Of a stretch of DNA of 64,000 bases, positions 8,607 to 16,207 are shown in pieces. Position 1 is the stretch's first letter. Each line of letters begins with the position of its first letter. The notes beneath the pieces were generated by a model. The model made no database searches. It was not told where the DNA came from and worked only from the letters and a program-made list of their open reading frames with translations. The DNA is from Paracoccus hibiscisoli (GTDB lineage: Bacteria > Pseudomonadota > Alphaproteobacteria > Rhodobacterales > Rhodobacteraceae): the NCBI RefSeq assembly GCF_005048265.1, contig NZ_SUNH01000006.1:62001-126000 (forward strand), read 5' to 3'. The translations under genes and the position numbers were made by a program.

Positions 8607-9671
8607 CTACTTTGGAAACTGGGCAATCTTGTTTCCACTTTGGCGTTCCCGCTTCGCCCCGAGGACGCCCTTCTGATCCCCTTGCCGGGTGTAGTGAGAG
8701 ATCTCCGACAAGCTCGCATGCCCGGTCCAAGCGCCGATCTGAGAGGCGGTCGCCCCGGCCTCGGCCAGTGCCGCCGCGCGCGCCTTCCGCAGGCCATGCG
8801 CGGTGCAGTCGTCGGGCAGTCCAGCCGTCGAAGCGGCGGCACTCATCCACTGCGACAGACCCTTTACGCTTCGCGGTTTGCCGCCTTGCGTCGTGATCCA
8901 GATCATCCGGTCTCGCGGGGCCGATGCCAGAAACAAAGCGTGCTCGGCACTTAGCGGTGCAGCCCACTCGGGCAGTACCGTGATCGGGCATGTTGCGGGG
9001 CCGCCTGTCTTTGCCTGGACGAATGAAAGCCACCCGTCATCGTCCACCTTCTGCCAGCCGAGACCAACAGCATCGACGCAGCGTGCGCCTGTCCAATAGA
9101 TGACCTCGAAAGCTATCCGCTCCGGCGAATCCACTGCCCAGTGGTCGCGGAATGTCTTTAACTCGTTCGCTGTCCACTGGCGGTGCGGTTTGACCTCGCC
9201 ACGCTGCGCCTTGACGCCGGCAGACGGGTCAGAGGGGATCATCCCCTCCTCGACCGCGAATTTCAGGATCGACCGCCAACCTTTGATCCGGTTCTGCGCT
9301 GCACCAGGTGTCAGTGCGCGGATGTCTTTGCGCAGGTGATCGGGCCGAAGATCCTTGACCAGGCCAGTTCCTCGATCAGCGCTGATGCGATCGAGCGTCC
9401 GGCGCCACACGCCGCGCGTGCTGTCTGCCATCCGCCGATACTCATGAGAGGCGAGGTATGCCACGCAGAGGGCGGATATGGTGCCTTCCTGATGCCGGGG
9501 CTTGGGCTGCACCGCGCCGGCCGCGACATATGCCGCAAGGAACTCGGGGTGGTTCTCAGGGAGGTCAGGCAGCGGCACGAGCTGTGCCCCCACGCGCCGG
9601 TACTTGTATTGGCGCCCGTCAGCCTTGGTGACGACCTTGATGCCTTTCAGTCCCCGAATACCGCGTCGCAT
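8607..9671 (-). CDS. int: Phage integrase, tyrosine recombinase family
   Basis: 354 residues. The core-binding domain covers roughly residues 62-160 and the catalytic domain 165-340. Candidate catalytic residues are Arg197 (TGARCVD), Lys221 (QAKTGG), His292 and Arg295 (AHGLRKAR), His318 (TGHASLSEISHY) and Tyr327. It would catalyse integration and excision at the tRNA-Arg core, whose left copy is 40 nt from its 3' end. Its start overlaps the excisionase-like gene by 25 nt. It is therefore the last gene of the leftward operon and probably shares the repressor-controlled promoter at 16208-16236. Confidence 0.96.
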   Translation of the reverse strand: MRRGIRGLKGIKVVTKADGRQYKYRRVGAQLVPLPDLPENHPEFLAAYVAAGAVQPKPRHQEGTISALCVAYLASHEYRRMADSTRGVWRRTLDRISADRGTGLVKDLRPDHLRKDIRALTPGAAQNRIKGWRSILKFAVEEGMIPSDPSAGVKAQRGEVKPHRQWTANELKTFRDHWAVDSPERIAFEVIYWTGARCVDAVGLGWQKVDDDGWLSFVQAKTGGPATCPITVLPEWAAPLSAEHALFLASAPRDRMIWITTQGGKPRSVKGLSQWMSAAASTAGLPDDCTAHGLRKARAAALAEAGATASQIGAWTGHASLSEISHYTRQGDQKGVLGAKRERQSGNKIAQFPK

Positions 9672-9871
9672 GAGTTCCCTTTCTCGTCGCCCTCACTGGG
9701 CAGGCTGGACGCGAACTCGTCAAGCATCAGTCGATCGTACAGGCGCTTGCCGCCCAGTAGCTTGCGGGGGATCGAAAGCCCGCGCAGCATTGTCTCGCTG
9801 ACGCCGAGATACGCCGCTGCCTCGGGCGTGGGAAGCAGGCGCGGCGCAAAAGTAATTGCGTGGCGCGGCAT
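9647..9871 (-). CDS. xis: Excisionase-like helix-turn-helix protein
   Basis: 74 residues with a MerR/Xis-like winged-helix start, LLPTPEAAAYLGVSETMLRGLSIPRKLLGGKRLYDRLMLDEFAS: recognition helix then the wing GGKRLYD. This is the usual form of small phage excisionases and AlpA-type regulators. Its position just ahead of int, overlapping it by 25 nt, supports a directionality-factor role. GAGGAGG lies 8 nt upstream of the ATG, and the start overlaps the stop of the 27-codon ORF (TAATG). Confidence 0.75.
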   Translation of the reverse strand: MPRHAITFAPRLLPTPEAAAYLGVSETMLRGLSIPRKLLGGKRLYDRLMLDEFASSLPSEGDEKGNSCDAVFGD

Positions 9872-9954
9872 TAGCTAGCCTCCTCGAGTTTCTCGGCCTC
9901 ATGGCCCCAGTTCGCCCATCCTGCCCGCTTTTGGCGGCTAAATACCTCGGTCAT
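9871..9954 (-). CDS. Small 27-residue ORF between methyltransferase and excisionase
   Basis: Starts at an ATG overlapping the methyltransferase stop (ATGA, 9951-9954) and stops at a TAA sharing its last base with the excisionase ATG. The peptide begins MTEVFSRQKRAGWANWGHE and ends EKLEEAS. Overlap at both ends and an exact fit between two real genes suggest it is translated, perhaps only to couple them. No function is recognised. Confidence 0.45.
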   Translation of the reverse strand: MTEVFSRQKRAGWANWGHEAEKLEEAS

Positions 9955-12122
9955 CCCGTCGCCTCGCCCAATAGGCCGATCCGCAGGTGCGCGCAGTTCG
10001 CGGCGCACAGCGCCTCGGCCAGCGGCGGGCAGACGCTGTTGCCGCAGCAGCTGACCTGCACGTCCTTGGCGAAGGGCCGCCAGGTCGGGCTGTCGGTGTC
10101 GAGGCCGTCCCAGACCCCCTCGATGACGTAATCCGCCGGAAAGCCTTGGGCGCGGAACAGTTCGCGCGGGGTCAGCATCCGCATGCCGATGTCGATCACG
10201 ACATAGGACGCGCCGCCGATCGTCAGGGTGACGAACTCGCCGCCGTCCCAAGCATCGTGCTCGCGCAGGAAGTCGGTGACGGCGCGGGCGCGGGCGTGAT
10301 GCTCTGGCGCGAAGGGCGGCGCGGCCAGTTCGGCCTGCATGTGGCCCATGCGGTCCTTGACCGTGACGGTGTGGCAGGGCTCGTCCGTCCGGGCGCCGTC
10401 GCCGGTGCCGTAGTACTTCGCGAACCAGGCCGCGACCGGGGTCTGATGGCTGCCCGAGACCGCGACGGTGGACAGCGGATCGCGCGCGTCGTGCCCGGCA
10501 TGGGCCTCCATGCGCGGCCCGCCGTTCTGCTGCGCCAGGAACGCGGCCACGGGCGCATGCTTGGCCCCGCCCGCGACCACCGTGCCGAGGGGCGCGGCCA
10601 CGTCCAGCGCGCGAGGCTGCTGGCCCTGGCGTTCGCCATAGCCGGTCTGCACCATGGTCGAGGCGATCAGGCTGTTCTGGTCCTTCTTGCTGGCGCAGAT
10701 CGTGTGATGCGGCTCCGTCGCCGCCCGGTTGCCGCCGCCCTGCTGGGCATAGGTCAGCACCGGGGCGATCACAGCGTGGCGGTTCTCGACCGTGACTGTC
10801 CGCAGAGGCTCCGCCAGATCCGCAGCCCGCTTCCCGCGTGCATCGCCGTGGCCATAGAATGCGGCCAGATAGGGGGCGATCACCGCATGCTGGATGCCGC
10901 CGATGGTGATTGTGCCCATCGGATCGGTCAGCGGGTATTCCCGCCGCCCGCCGCTGTCGCCATGGGCGATGCTGGCCAGATAGGGGGCGACCACGCCCAG
11001 GGGCGCCGCGCCACCGGGCTTCTTGATCCAGCTGTTCGCGGTGACCGTGGCCATCGGGTCGCGCAGATCCTGCCCGGTCGCCCCGCCGTTGAAGCGGGTC
11101 AGGCTGGGGGCGATCAGAGCGCTGTGGCCGCCCCCGGCCAGCACGGTCGGGTGCGGGGCGGTGACCGCGCTGTCGCGGCGCGCGGTGCCCTTGAGGCTGA
11201 CCAGCGACGGCACGACCACCGCCTTTTCGCCGCGATGCGCCCCGGTGATGGTGCGGAAGGGCTCGACCACGTCCTCGACCCGGCCGCCATGGGTCAGGTT
11301 GACCAGGAACGGGCGCTCGGCCTCCAGCACATAGCGCTTCATGCCGCGCGCCACGCGGGCCAGCGTGTTGCCCGCCAGCGGGCGGATCGCGCGCAGCCCG
11401 TGCTTGGCCATCACCTCGGGCGCGCTGTCGAAGATCGACGGGCAGGGCAGCGACCAGTCGATGCAGGTATCCGCGCCGACCCAAGGCAGCAGCTTGCCCT
11501 TGCGGACCTCGACCGAGGCCGGGTTGCCATGGGTGGGCTTGGGCCAGACGATCGGGCGGCCGTCGCGGCGCGCGACCAGGAACCAGCGCTTGCGGATCGT
11601 CGGCGCGCCATAGTCGCAGGCGCGCAGCTCGCGCCACTGGACCTTGTATCCGGCCTTCTTAAGCCGCCCAATCCAGAGGTCGAAAGTCTGACCCGCGAAC
11701 TCCTTGATCGGCTGGCCGTCATTGTCGACCGGGCCCCAGGTCACAAACTCCTCGACATTCTCCATGCAGATCACGTCGGGCTTGGCGAACTCGGCCCACC
11801 GGACCACAACCCAAGCCAGGTCGCGGATGTTGCGGTCGCGCGGCGCGCCGCCCTTGGCCTTGCTGAAATGCTTGCAGTCCGGGCTGGCCCACAGCTGGCC
11901 GACATGGCGGCCCTTGGTGACCGCCAACGGATCGACGTCCCAGATGTTGCTGTCGAGGTGCAGCGTCTCGGGGTGGTTCGCGGCATGCAGGGCCAGCGCC
12001 TTGGCGCTGTGGTTGATCGCCACGTCCGGGCTGCGGCCCAGGGCCAGCTCGATCCCGGTGGACGCCCCGCCGCCGCCGGCGAAGCTGTCGATGATCATGG
12101 GCAGGTGGGGGTGCGGGGTCAT
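9951..12122 (-). CDS. Orphan C5-cytosine DNA methyltransferase with repeat-rich target domain
   Basis: A 723-residue Dcm-type enzyme. Motif I is DSFAGGGGASTG (residues 12-23). The catalytic loop is SPDCKHFSKAKGG (Cys83, with PDC in place of the usual PC). Motif VI is MENVEEF (120-126) and motif VIII RELRACDYGAPTIRKRWFLVA (165-185). The C-terminal motifs are LTPRELFRAQGFP and GNSVCPPLAEAL. Between VIII and IX lie about 340 residues made of roughly nine copies of a module (D-P-L-x-T-V-T...H-A-V-I-A-P-x-L), in the place of the target-recognition domain. No endonuclease gene is nearby, so it probably protects phage DNA from host restriction or alters regulation. ATG 12122 overlaps the upstream stop codon (ATGA); an upstream start at 12149 is possible. 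Confidence 0.9.
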   Translation of the reverse strand: MTPHPHLPMIIDSFAGGGGASTGIELALGRSPDVAINHSAKALALHAANHPETLHLDSNIWDVDPLAVTKGRHVGQLWASPDCKHFSKAKGGAPRDRNIRDLAWVVVRWAEFAKPDVICMENVEEFVTWGPVDNDGQPIKEFAGQTFDLWIGRLKKAGYKVQWRELRACDYGAPTIRKRWFLVARRDGRPIVWPKPTHGNPASVEVRKGKLLPWVGADTCIDWSLPCPSIFDSAPEVMAKHGLRAIRPLAGNTLARVARGMKRYVLEAERPFLVNLTHGGRVEDVVEPFRTITGAHRGEKAVVVPSLVSLKGTARRDSAVTAPHPTVLAGGGHSALIAPSLTRFNGGATGQDLRDPMATVTANSWIKKPGGAAPLGVVAPYLASIAHGDSGGRREYPLTDPMGTITIGGIQHAVIAPYLAAFYGHGDARGKRAADLAEPLRTVTVENRHAVIAPVLTYAQQGGGNRAATEPHHTICASKKDQNSLIASTMVQTGYGERQGQQPRALDVAAPLGTVVAGGAKHAPVAAFLAQQNGGPRMEAHAGHDARDPLSTVAVSGSHQTPVAAWFAKYYGTGDGARTDEPCHTVTVKDRMGHMQAELAAPPFAPEHHARARAVTDFLREHDAWDGGEFVTLTIGGASYVVIDIGMRMLTPRELFRAQGFPADYVIEGVWDGLDTDSPTWRPFAKDVQVSCCGNSVCPPLAEALCAANCAHLRIGLLGEATG

Positions 12123-12337
12123 GCCGCTGTCCTTTTTGCGCTTGACCACAGGTTAAACCTTGACGGGGTTGCTCGCCGCATGCCCTGCCAGCACGTCCAG
12201 TAGCGGAAAGGCTGCAAGTTCGGCGCGCCTTCATTCCACTCCCAAAAAATCAAGCCACATGGCGCCTTCATCCAGCCAAGCCGGTATGGCTGTTGGGCAG
12301 GAGTTGCTGGCGCGAAAAGCGATAACTGCTGCATCAT
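12119..12337 (-). CDS. Hypothetical prophage protein, 72 residues
   Basis: Begins MMQQLSLFAPATPAQQPYRLGWMKAPCG and contains an aromatic stretch FWEWNEGAPNLQPFRYWTCWQG. Start and stop both overlap the neighbouring genes (ATGATG at 12337/12334 over the previous TGA; TGA over the methyltransferase ATG). The QLSLF-like N-terminus resembles a sliding-clamp-binding peptide (QLxLF), which would fit a DNA-metabolism role, but that is speculative. Confidence 0.6.
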   Translation of the reverse strand: MMQQLSLFAPATPAQQPYRLGWMKAPCGLIFWEWNEGAPNLQPFRYWTCWQGMRRATPSRFNLWSSAKRTAA

Positions 12338-12543
12338 GCCTTGCCTTCCTTCGCCAGCGCCTCGCGCCCGGCCTTGGTGATCGTGAACCAGCACTGGCCG
12401 CGCTGCCCGGTGTGAGCCTTCGTCAGCCGCGCATAGCCGAGCCTCGCCAGCGCTCCGGCGGTTGCGGCCGGGGCAGTCGCGGCGCAGCGGCCGTTGATGG
12501 TGGCCGAGCGGAGGGCGGCGAGGGATTTGGGGGTGAGGCTCAT
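12334..12543 (-). CDS. Small winged-helix-like protein, 69 residues
   Basis: MSLTPKSLAALRSATINGR followed by ATAGALARLGYARLTKAHTGQRGQCWFTITKAGREALAKEG. The pattern of two helices, a short wing and a final ITKAGREAL helix is that of small winged-helix DNA-binding proteins. The ATG overlaps the TGA of the preceding gene. Probably a minor phage regulator; function unknown. Confidence 0.65.
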   Translation of the reverse strand: MSLTPKSLAALRSATINGRCAATAPAATAGALARLGYARLTKAHTGQRGQCWFTITKAGREALAKEGKA

Positions 12544-12785
12544 GATGCACCGCCTTCCGGCGCGGCGCTGTGGGCCGCCACCAGCGAGGCCAGCGCATAG
12601 ATGGGCGGCAGCTGGACCGGCAACGTCACCACGCCTCGCTCGCGCGCCTCGATGATGCGGCAGCACTCGACCGACAGCTCGCGGGCCAGCGGCATGTCGA
12701 CCGGGTCCATCCCACAATAGCGGTCGATGTCGCCGACCATCGCAGCAGTGATCTCGTCTTTCTCGTCCTGGGTCAGGCGGGGCAT
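12540..12785 (-). CDS. Hypothetical prophage protein, 81 residues
   Basis: Acidic N-terminus MPRLTQDEKDEITAAMVGDID, then a helical segment LARELSVECCRIIEARERG and a hydrophobic end LPPIYALASLVAAHSAA. Not recognised. It is in the compact leftward operon and overlaps the next gene by 4 nt (ATGA). Confidence 0.6.
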   Translation of the reverse strand: MPRLTQDEKDEITAAMVGDIDRYCGMDPVDMPLARELSVECCRIIEARERGVVTLPVQLPPIYALASLVAAHSAAPEGGAS

Positions 12786-12970
12786 GGGGTCACCTTCTGG
12801 CTGTGCGCGGCGTGGCGCGCGAGATGAGCATCGATGTCGGTGTGGGCGCGGGACAGGCTGCGGGCGGTGCCGTGGCCGTCGGTCGCGTCGTGGGTCCAGG
12901 TCCAGACGCCACCGGGCATGTCGGTCAGCATCAGCGAGGCCCCGCGATAGGTGGTCGGGCTGCGGTCCAT
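12773..12970 (-). CDS. Hypothetical prophage protein, 65 residues
   Basis: MDRSPTTYRGASLMLTDMPGGVWTWTHDATDGHGTARSL: a compact, Trp-rich beta-type segment followed by a His-rich tail (RAHTDIDAHLARHAAH). Starts 2 nt after the previous stop and overlaps the next gene by 13 nt. Not recognised. Confidence 0.55.
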   Translation of the reverse strand: MDRSPTTYRGASLMLTDMPGGVWTWTHDATDGHGTARSLSRAHTDIDAHLARHAAHSQKVTPCPA

Positions 12971-12971
12971 G

Positions 12972-13247
12972 TCAGCACCGCCCGACAGGCTGATCGGTCA
13001 GGGTCTGGACGGGCAGCGCGCCCACCCCCTCGGCCTCGGTGGCGGCGGTCAAAAGCTCTGACGCCAGCTCGCGTGCCTCGGCCGGCGTCAGGATGATTCC
13101 GGCGACCATCTCCTGGGCGCCGTCCTCCTGGACGCAGCCCACGGCCAGCGTGACCAGCCGGTCGAAGGTCGGGCCGTCGTGATCCTCGTCTGCGATGATC
13201 GAGGCCGAGACAGCGGTGGCGTTGCAGAGGATCAGCGTGTCCATCAT
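12972..13247 (-). CDS. Hypothetical prophage protein, 91 residues
   Basis: MMDTLILCNATAVSASIIADEDHDGPTFDRL, then a helical part LTPAEARELASELLTAATEAEG. The ATGATG start overlaps the TGA of the upstream gene. The longer frame reaching 13517 is mostly out-of-frame arginine-rich translation and was not used. The alternating short strand and helix pattern suggests a small soluble protein; no family recognised. Confidence 0.6.
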   Translation of the reverse strand: MMDTLILCNATAVSASIIADEDHDGPTFDRLVTLAVGCVQEDGAQEMVAGIILTPAEARELASELLTAATEAEGVGALPVQTLTDQPVGRC

Positions 13248-13498
13248 GCCACCCCCATCAGCCGGGCCGCGCAGCCGCCGACGGTCGCGGTCCCGTCGCA
13301 GGCCACAGGCCAGTGGGCGTCGATCAGCGCCAGCAGGATCAGTCCCACCAGGTGGGCGATCAGCGCCAGCATCAGGCCTTGAAGCATCCCGGCCACCCGC
13401 GCCCGGCGCAGCGCGGCGTCCTGGGCATGCGCAGGGCAGGAACATGAGCTTTGGATCAGCCCGCGTCTCGCAGTGGGTGGTGCGGTATTTGCAGTCAT
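13244..13498 (-). CDS. Small single-pass membrane protein, 84 residues
   Basis: Soluble N-terminus with three cysteines (SSCSCPAHAQDAALRRARVAG), then one clear transmembrane helix LQGLMLALIAHLVGLILLALID and a short outer tail with two cysteines. The ATG overlaps the stop of the CTERM-like gene. The arginine-rich stretch before the helix suggests a cytoplasmic N-terminus. It could be a superinfection-exclusion-type membrane peptide, but nothing directly shows this. Confidence 0.6.
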   Translation of the reverse strand: MTANTAPPTARRGLIQSSCSCPAHAQDAALRRARVAGMLQGLMLALIAHLVGLILLALIDAHWPVACDGTATVGGCAARLMGVA

Positions 13499-13920
13499 CG
13501 ACGTTTCCTTCGAACAATTGCCAGTGAGACCAGCGCCGCGATCAGCAGCGGTAGGGTCGCGGCAAGTGGAACGGGAGCAACAGGAGGGATGATTGTGTCG
13601 TCTGACGGCTGCGTGCTGGGTCCCCCTCCGACAGGGCAGCAGGGCAGCCATCCGCCTATCAGGGTGAGTGCTTCTCGGCTGGGGCCGATGCCGTCGGGGG
13701 TTGCCAGCAGCGTCCCGACCGGATCGAGCGGGGGCATATCGAGCACGAACATCTCGGCGGTCATCGGATGCGTGAGCGGCACCGCGTCAAAGTCAAACTT
13801 GGCGAGATAGGGCTCGTCTGGACCCGGTGCCGGGTGCTGACGGTCAGCCTCGTCGGCGCGGTGGTGCTGATAGATCACCTCGCGGAAGCCATAGCCGTCG
13901 ATCCAAGCGACCACGCTCAC
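13495..13920 (-). CDS. Prophage protein with C-terminal VPLPA-CTERM-like anchor
   Basis: 141 residues from GTG 13920, which overlaps the previous TGA (GTGA). The body is soluble and Pro/Asp-rich. The tail PPVAPVPLAATLPLLIAALVSLAIVRRKRR has the plan of Rhodobacterales VPLPA-CTERM signals: a VPLxA motif, a 17-residue hydrophobic helix and a basic cluster at the end. No N-terminal signal peptide is visible, unlike true exosortase substrates, so it may instead be a tail-anchored membrane protein. Function unknown. Confidence 0.6.
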   Translation of the reverse strand: MSVVAWIDGYGFREVIYQHHRADEADRQHPAPGPDEPYLAKFDFDAVPLTHPMTAEMFVLDMPPLDPVGTLLATPDGIGPSREALTLIGGWLPCCPVGGGPSTQPSDDTIIPPVAPVPLAATLPLLIAALVSLAIVRRKRR

Positions 13921-14120
13921 TTGTCCGTCGCCTCTGCATCGATGGCCTCGCGAAGCGACGCGTGCCGGGTCGCGCCCCGGCAATCGCGCCACAGCCAGAA
14001 TGAGCCGTCATTGCGTTCTTCGATCAGGGCGCCGCCGTTGTGCCAGGTCCCATCCTCGGGATGACGGACCCACTGTTCACGGCGCAGCAGATATCGCAGC
14101 CAGTTGCAGATCATGGTCAT
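13917..14120 (-). CDS. Hypothetical prophage protein, 67 residues
   Basis: MTMICNWLRYLLRREQWVRHPEDGTWHNGGALIEERNDG then SFWLWRDCRGATRHASLREAIDAEATDK: a small Trp-rich beta fold followed by one helix, as in many phage early proteins. Start and stop overlap both neighbours by 4 nt. Not recognised. Confidence 0.6.
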   Translation of the reverse strand: MTMICNWLRYLLRREQWVRHPEDGTWHNGGALIEERNDGSFWLWRDCRGATRHASLREAIDAEATDK

Positions 14121-14464
14121 GCGTCACCGCGCAGTCGGGCCATGAGGGCCTCGATCTTACGGATCGCCTCGTTCCGATCGGCCTGATCCGCGGGACGGTG
14201 CCAGTGATACAGCCGATTCAGGGCCGCGATGCCGAGGCGGATTCGCTGGATGACCGAGAGGGGTTTCCGATCGAGGGCGCGCGGGTTGCGCCACTGATCA
14301 CTCAGTTCGTCGGGATGCAGCCTCTCTCGCATGGCCGCGTGACGGACGTTGCGCGCCTCCTCGACGATGCCGGCAGGCCAGCCCAGATCGGGACTTCGCC
14401 TTACACGGTCAGCCTCAGCCTCCGTCAGGCCGCGGCCAAAGAGTTCGTTTTTCAGGTCGATCAT
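14117..14464 (-). CDS. Hypothetical prophage protein, 115 residues
   Basis: MIDLKNELFGRGLTEAEADRVRRSPDLGWPAGIVEEARN followed by basic helices ending IRKIEALMARLRGDA. ATG 14464 is chosen because AAGGA lies eight bases upstream; a GTG at 14527 would add 21 residues without a ribosome site. Mostly alpha-helical and charged. Not recognised. Confidence 0.6.
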   Translation of the reverse strand: MIDLKNELFGRGLTEAEADRVRRSPDLGWPAGIVEEARNVRHAAMRERLHPDELSDQWRNPRALDRKPLSVIQRIRLGIAALNRLYHWHRPADQADRNEAIRKIEALMARLRGDA

Positions 14465-14548
14465 GACCACGGTCCTTGTCGGGGCGCGATGCCGCGCGGG
14501 AATGGGGGGATTAGCTTGCGCGGTCACCGCGCCAGCCGGGGCGGATGG

Positions 14549-15535
14549 TCAGCGTGCGCCGATCTCGGGCTTGCCGATCATCAGGGGGACGGCGGTCTGC
14601 TCCTGCGCCATGTTCAGCGCCTCGCGCGCGGCGTCGCGCTGCGCGACGTCCGGGTTGTAGAGGGTGGCGAAGAACTTTACTTCCGACCCGGCCTTCCGAT
14701 AGCGGAACCGGACCGCCAGCCGGTACAGCGCGCCTTCCTCGAAGACAGGGATGGCGATCATGAACAGGTTGGGCAGGCGCAGCGGCGCGCCGTCGGGGCC
14801 GCGATGTTCGTCCAGGAACTGGACATGCGTCTCGCCGGTGTCGCGGTTGGTACTGACCTGAAGGTGGCCCGCGTCATAGACCTGAAAATTGCGCGACAGC
14901 TGCGCCAGGGCGGCATATTGACCGAACCGCCCCTGAACCTTCGCGCCGATCTCGATCATGCGCAGTTCCCAGGCCTCGGCGCCGTCGGTCTTGCCGTTCA
15001 GCAGGGCGGGCGTCGGGTCCAGAAAGTCCTTGGCGTTCTCTTCGATGAACTCGCCGAACTGGTCCTTGGTCAGCGGCTGCCCGCTGATCGCGTTCCAGCG
15101 TTTCCATTCCTCTGACACCGGGAAGGTGTAGAGGCCGGTGTGGCGGCCATAGCTGGCCTTGGGGTCTCCCTCGACCGGGTCGATCTTGGACGGGCCCTCG
15201 GCGTGATAGTCGATCACCGCTGTCAGCTTGGGCGTCGGGTGGATCTGGCCGAACAGGACCGTGTCGTCGCTTTTGAAGCGGTTGGTCCAGGCGATCAGGC
15301 TGTCCAGATCCTCCAGCACGGCTTGGCCGGTGCGCTGCAGCGGTTTCAGCGCCTCGACCACCTCACGGTGTTGGCGGGTCAGGTCATGCAGGCGCATGCC
15401 GTCCGGCGCGGCGATGATGAAGGGGTTCGGCGTATCGGCGTTGGGAAAGCTGATTACCTCAATACCACCGACGCTCGACATGTGGTCGATGATCGTCTCG
15501 GCGATGTTCTTGGCGGGGGGATAGACGGTGGTCAT
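14549..15535 (-). CDS. DUF2303 (YfdQ-like) family prophage protein
   Basis: 328 residues. The pattern PFIIAAPDGMRLHDLTRQ, SLIAWTNRFKSDDTVLFG, LTAVIDYHAEGP, YTFPVSEEWKRWNAISGQPLTKDQFGEFIEEN and the beta-rich C-terminal half (VRFRYRKAGSEVKFFATLYNPD) match DUF2303 proteins of temperate phages. GAGGAAACC precedes ATG 15535; the longer frame to 15580 would overlap the upstream gene. Its biochemical role is not known to me. It lies early in the leftward operon. Confidence 0.8.
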   Translation of the reverse strand: MTTVYPPAKNIAETIIDHMSSVGGIEVISFPNADTPNPFIIAAPDGMRLHDLTRQHREVVEALKPLQRTGQAVLEDLDSLIAWTNRFKSDDTVLFGQIHPTPKLTAVIDYHAEGPSKIDPVEGDPKASYGRHTGLYTFPVSEEWKRWNAISGQPLTKDQFGEFIEENAKDFLDPTPALLNGKTDGAEAWELRMIEIGAKVQGRFGQYAALAQLSRNFQVYDAGHLQVSTNRDTGETHVQFLDEHRGPDGAPLRLPNLFMIAIPVFEEGALYRLAVRFRYRKAGSEVKFFATLYNPDVAQRDAAREALNMAQEQTAVPLMIGKPEIGAR

Positions 15536-15542
15536 GGTTTCC

Positions 15543-15902
15543 TCACTCGGCGGTGCGCAGTTCGCGGTGGCCGCCGACATCGCGGACCTCCATTCGGGAC
15601 TGGGCGGGGTTGTGGGTGGTCAGGGCGCCGTCGCCGGTCAGCCAGCCGACGGCCTTGTGCTTGGGCGGCTTGGGTCCGACGATCTTGTCCTCGATCACCA
15701 GTTCGACCTGACCGAAGCGGTCGGTCTTCATGTCGATGGTGATGGTGATCTTGCCCTTTGCGCTGGACGCAAAGTCCTGCGCGAACTGGCGCATCTCGAC
15801 GTTGTTCGCCTCAATGCGCGACAGCAGGTCGGGCAGATAGTCGCCGTTATCAGCAAGGGACAGCAGCTGGTCGAGGCTGCGCAGTTCCGGGGGCTTGGAC
15901 AT
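15543..15902 (-). CDS. Hypothetical prophage protein upstream of DUF2303
   Basis: 119 residues: helical N-terminus ELRSLDQLLSLADNGDYLPDLLSRIEANN, then a beta-strand run KGKITITIDMKTDRFGQVELVIED and a tail with a PKPPKHKA basic-proline patch. AAAGGACCG precedes the ATG. It ends 7 nt before the DUF2303 gene, so the two are probably co-translated and perhaps functionally linked. Unrecognised as a family. Confidence 0.65.
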   Translation of the reverse strand: MSKPPELRSLDQLLSLADNGDYLPDLLSRIEANNVEMRQFAQDFASSAKGKITITIDMKTDRFGQVELVIEDKIVGPKPPKHKAVGWLTGDGALTTHNPAQSRMEVRDVGGHRELRTAE

Positions 15903-16032
15903 GCGTCCGGTCCTTTCGATGATGGGAAAATGCCCGCAGCCGCGTACCGAGGGAGGAGGATCGGGCGGCTGCGGGCCAGTCAGGGTGCGACGAAGCAGGG
16001 AGGGGCGCACCCGGTCTGGCGGCGCGTGGCGC

Positions 16033-16170
16033 CTACCAGTTCGTTGCCTGGCCGAGCGCGGTTCCGCCGTAGGCAATGGCTGCCGCGACCAGTGTCGGCG
16101 CGGTCAGATAGAAGGTCACGACCAGCGCGGCCTGGGCCAGACGCAGCGTGATGATGGGGATGAGGTGCAT
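16033..16170 (-). CDS. 45-residue hydrophobic peptide, first gene of the leftward operon
   Basis: Read on the minus strand: MHLIPIITLRLAQAALVVTF then YLTAPTLVAAAIAYGGTALG and QATNW. It is almost entirely hydrophobic with one or two membrane-spanning segments. GGAG lies eight bases upstream of the ATG. The start is about 30 nt downstream of the promoter at 16208-16236. Early leftward membrane peptides of temperate phages can be growth inhibitors or exclusion proteins, which is speculation here. Confidence 0.5.
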   Translation of the reverse strand: MHLIPIITLRLAQAALVVTFYLTAPTLVAAAIAYGGTALGQATNW

Positions 16171-16207
16171 GGCGTCACTCCAGCCCGGCGGCGTGCCGGA
16201 TGGGGCA

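Noticed and set aside
9871..11637. 588-codon open frame inside the methyltransferase on the same strand
   Set aside because: Wrong-frame translation of the methyltransferase (low-complexity Arg/Ala/Gly). Only its last 27 codons are considered as a separate small ORF.
9951..12122. Possibility of a complete restriction-modification system
   Set aside because: No endonuclease-like gene is adjacent on either side; neighbours are small unknowns and xis/int, so the methyltransferase is an orphan.
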